A stretch of DNA of 64,000 nucleotides, taken from contig JAABTQ010000004.1 in assembly GCA_011389745.1 (NCBI GenBank), positions 19,007 through 83,006 of the forward strand, written 5' to 3'. Source of the stretch: Desulfobacteraceae bacterium. GTDB lineage: Bacteria; Desulfobacterota; Desulfobacteria; Desulfobacterales; SKZT01. The translations under genes were made by a program, and so were the position numbers. Within the stretch, counting starts at the first letter, position 1; each line of letters starts with the position of its first letter. Under the pieces are notes generated by a model. The model saw nothing but the letters and a program-made list of their open reading frames with translations. It was not told the origin of the DNA and made no database searches. Below, piece after piece: positions 61,741 through 64,000 of this stretch.

Positions 61741-63540
61741 CTAATGAGCACTGACATCTGAAGATTTCACTGGAAGGTGCAGAGTAAATGTACTCCCTTT
61801 GCCAAGGTTGCTATTGACAGTTACTTTTCCATTGTGAGCCTGAATAATATGTTTTACGATGGCAAGTCCGAGACCGGTCCCTCCCAATTTTCGGCTTCTG
61901 GCTTTATCAACCCGGTAAAACCGTTCAAATAACCTTGGACGATGCTCCTCTCCAATACCAATACCGTGGTCGCGAATACTAATTTGCACATCATCGTATT
62001 TCTTTGCCGCATTGACTTCAATGGTTCCTCCGGGTCTGCTGTATTTTATTGCATTATCCAGTAAATTTACCACGGCCTGCTCGATCAGAAGTGAATCCAT
62101 ATCTGCTGACAACGAGTCTTCGCACTTAAAATCAACCCGTAATTTTTTTTCTTCAGCCTTGCCCTCCAGCATTTGGATAGCGGTTCGAATCACATCCTCA
62201 ACAGGGGCATTGACCAATGCGATTTCTTTTAGTTCACTGTCTCTTTCAATTCGTGACAGATTGAGAAGGTCTTCAATAATGGTAACCAGGCGGTGCACAT
62301 GCCGGTCTATAATGGATAAAAACCGTCGCGTGTTCTCAGGGATTTTGTCGGAATCCTGGAGAAGAGTCTCAACAAAACCGAGAATGGCCGTCAAAGGGGT
62401 TTTAATTTCATGTGAAACATTAGCCACAAAATCCTGTCTAATATTTTCAAGGCGTCTGAGTCGGGTTACATCGTTTAATACGACCAGAATTCCAATGCAC
62501 TCTTCTTTTGCATCCAGCAAAGAAGTGCTGTGAACATTTAAAATCCGCTCTTTATCCTGATAAAAAACAATATCGCACTCCAAACCATCGCCGTTTTTCA
62601 AAGCATTTTTGGTAAATTTTTGAAGCTCTGAATTTCTGATAACCTCCTGTATACTTCTGTTTTCCATCTCCCATGGATCTTTGTCAAACATTGCCGCCGC
62701 TACCTGATTAATTCTTAAAATACGTTCTTCGAGATCAAAAGCGATAACCCCCTCTTTCATACTCGAAAGCACGGCTTCTAATTCATTTCGGTGTTTTATG
62801 ACGCTTTTTATTCTTTCATCAAGCTGGTTGGCCATTTGGTTCAGAGCAACCGCTAGATTTGCCATTTCTAGTGTCTTGGGTATATACAAACGATGGCTCA
62901 ATTCTCCTTTTGCAAAAAGCTGGGCGCCTTGTGTCATCCGTTCCAGAGGCAAACTGAGACGCCGTGAAACAAGAAAACTGATCCCGGCGGCCAAAAAGGC
63001 AACAAGCACACCAACCCCTATAATTTTATAAATTATGGATTCAAACGTTGCATCAATTACTGCCAGGGACATGGAGGTTCGAATCACGGCCACAATTGAA
63101 TCTTCTTTTTCTACCGGGATGGCCACGTACAACATGCGCTCTTGTAACGTACTGCTGTGCCGGATTGCATCACCAATGTTTCCGTTGAGAGCTCTGATAA
63201 TTTCAGGCCGCCTTCCATGATTTTCCATCCTGTCGGGATCTTCAACCGAATCCGCTACTACCTTTCCCGATGGAATAATCACGGTGATTCTAATGCCTGA
63301 ATGACTTCCAATCTTTTTGCAGAACTGATTTATCTCATAGGGTTTTTCAAGGGACATGAAGCTGGAGAACAATTCCTTGAAAAGTAACGCGCGGGTTTCC
63401 AATTCATCTACCTTTTGCCTGAGAAAGAAATCTTTCATAGTAATGGAAGAATACCAACTCACCACTAATAGGGCAAAAAGTGTAATAAAAAGATAAGAAG
63501 GATAGAGCCGCCAAAGAAGTCTGTTCGGGTGTTTTTTCAT
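61741..63540 (-). CDS. phoR: PhoR-like sensor histidine kinase
   Basis: The 599-residue kinase has two transmembrane helices (about residues 13-31 and 168-190) flanking a periplasmic domain, then HAMP and PAS domains. The phospho-His motif FVANVSHEIKTPLTAILGF lies near residue 370, and the ATPase motifs are NLLDNAIKYSRPGG, DHGIGIGEEHRPRLFERF and GGTGLGLAIVKHI. It phosphorylates the PhoB-like regulator. It follows that regulator by 9 bases. Phosphate sensing is inferred from the pairing and domain order. Confidence 0.88.
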   Translation of the reverse strand: MKKHPNRLLWRLYPSYLFITLFALLVVSWYSSITMKDFFLRQKVDELETRALLFKELFSSFMSLEKPYEINQFCKKIGSHSGIRITVIIPSGKVVADSVEDPDRMENHGRRPEIIRALNGNIGDAIRHSSTLQERMLYVAIPVEKEDSIVAVIRTSMSLAVIDATFESIIYKIIGVGVLVAFLAAGISFLVSRRLSLPLERMTQGAQLFAKGELSHRLYIPKTLEMANLAVALNQMANQLDERIKSVIKHRNELEAVLSSMKEGVIAFDLEERILRINQVAAAMFDKDPWEMENRSIQEVIRNSELQKFTKNALKNGDGLECDIVFYQDKERILNVHSTSLLDAKEECIGILVVLNDVTRLRRLENIRQDFVANVSHEIKTPLTAILGFVETLLQDSDKIPENTRRFLSIIDRHVHRLVTIIEDLLNLSRIERDSELKEIALVNAPVEDVIRTAIQMLEGKAEEKKLRVDFKCEDSLSADMDSLLIEQAVVNLLDNAIKYSRPGGTIEVNAAKKYDDVQISIRDHGIGIGEEHRPRLFERFYRVDKARSRKLGGTGLGLAIVKHIIQAHNGKVTVNSNLGKGSTFTLHLPVKSSDVSAH

Positions 63541-63549
63541 TCTGTAGAA

Positions 63550-64000
63550 TCAAGACCTTTCTCTAAAACGATAACCAACACCCCTGACCGTTTCGATAAA
63601 TTTTCCGGAATCGCCCAATTTTTTCCTGAGCCCAACAATCTGAACATCCACACTCCGGTCGGTAACCGCGTAATTATCTCCCTTTGCCGCATCAACAATT
63701 TGCGATCGTGTAAAAACCCACCCTGGACGTTTTGCCAGGAAATGAAGCACTTCAAACTCGGTATAAGTTAATTCCACGGGATTTTCATCAACCATTACCT
63801 CACGGCGTTGAGGATCTATGATAAAAGCATGAACATGAAGGGGCGTATTTTCATCCGAAATTTCATCGGATTTTCTCCGTAAAACTGCTCTGATTCGTGC
63901 AATTAATATCTTCGGGCTGAATGGTTTTGTGACATAGTCATCCGCGCCAAGTTCAAGCCCTGAAACAATATCCGACTCGTCTCCCTTGGCGGACAGCATG
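63550..64000 (-). CDS. phoB: PhoB-like response regulator (partial; N-terminus beyond the window)
   Basis: At least 149 C-terminal codons are present; the frame is open at the right edge. Visible parts are the receiver end (ADDYVTKPFSPKILIARIRAVLRRK, with the conserved Lys of TKPF) and an OmpR/PhoB winged-helix domain (VELTYTEFEVLHFLAKRPGW and the end motif GVGYRFRERS). The phosphorylated Asp would be just outside the window. Confidence 0.88.
   Translation of the reverse strand, partial: MLSAKGDESDIVSGLELGADDYVTKPFSPKILIARIRAVLRRKSDEISDENTPLHVHAFIIDPQRREVMVDENPVELTYTEFEVLHFLAKRPGWVFTRSQIVDAAKGDNYAVTDRSVDVQIVGLRKKLGDSGKFIETVRGVGYRFRERS

Overview
The window reads as an ordinary chromosomal stretch of a sulfate-reducing, Gram-negative bacterium of the Desulfobacterales type (Desulfobacterota). 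The main evidence is a dsrA-dsrB-dsrD-dsrN cluster for dissimilatory sulfite reductase. Supporting evidence is a citrate synthase, a type B succinate dehydrogenase/fumarate reductase and a FadB/FadA-type beta-oxidation pair, which together suggest complete oxidation of fatty acids. A Tol system, a heptosyltransferase-like gene and a type IV pilus secretin show an outer membrane. Base composition is moderately AT-rich throughout. I saw no integrase, insertion sequence, prophage or CRISPR array. The taxonomic call is inference from gene content.

Layout. 1-2.5 kb (minus): tolQ-tolR-tolA-tolB, with tolQ carrying an unusual internal 93-bp tandem duplication. 2.8-6.9 kb (plus): an HD-domain hydrolase, then sdhC-sdhA-sdhB. 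7-12.8 kb: a flavodoxin-like reductase, an HTH-EIIA fusion protein, a CLC channel with CBS domains, a tandem Usp protein, a GT9 glycosyltransferase and a divergent glutamate racemase. 13-16.8 kb (minus): two tRNA-Ser genes, dnaX (with a candidate programmed frameshift site), ybaB, recR and a YkgJ protein. 17-22.6 kb: a DUF1015 protein, a TrmN6-like methylase, a DciA-like protein, hflK-hflC, a 32-residue basic ribosomal-type protein and an HELIH-motif protein. 22.7-28.6 kb: an FmdB-like zinc ribbon, groES-groEL, a small zinc-ribbon protein and polA (one proofreading metal ligand replaced). 28.7-33.2 kb: a winged-helix protein, a cyclic-nucleotide-binding domain protein, and a NuoE/NuoF/HoxU-like electron-input module with no catalytic partner gene nearby.

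33.2-37.7 kb (minus) is the dsrABDN operon, with a long structured leader. Upstream of it lie an unrecognised 400-residue protein, a possible small ORF and a TPR protein. 40-46.8 kb (plus): a DapA-family aldolase, a PPC/DUF296 protein, a branched-chain aminotransferase, a eukaryotic-type UDPGP uridylyltransferase and an acyl-CoA ligase with a degenerate P-loop; a second YkgJ protein is on the other strand. 46.8-52.2 kb (minus): pilMNOPQ headed by a small XRE-type regulator. 52.5-60.5 kb: fdhD, then on minus fadA and fadB under a promoter overlapped by a perfect FadR-type palindrome, purN, tatC, tatB and gltA. 60.9-64 kb: an unrecognised 264-residue protein and a PhoR/PhoB-like two-component system cut by the window end.

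The energy genes fit together: beta-oxidation yields acetyl-CoA and reduced carriers, citrate synthase and Sdh feed acetyl-CoA into the oxidative TCA cycle, the NuoEF/HoxU module handles NAD(P)H and ferredoxin electrons, and DsrAB is the terminal sulfite reductase. No clearly new multi-gene system was found. The best leads are regulatory or small-scale: the dnaX slippery site, the fad operator, the dsr leader and intercistronic hairpin, the tolQ duplication, and the unrecognised kinase-like gene beside dsr.
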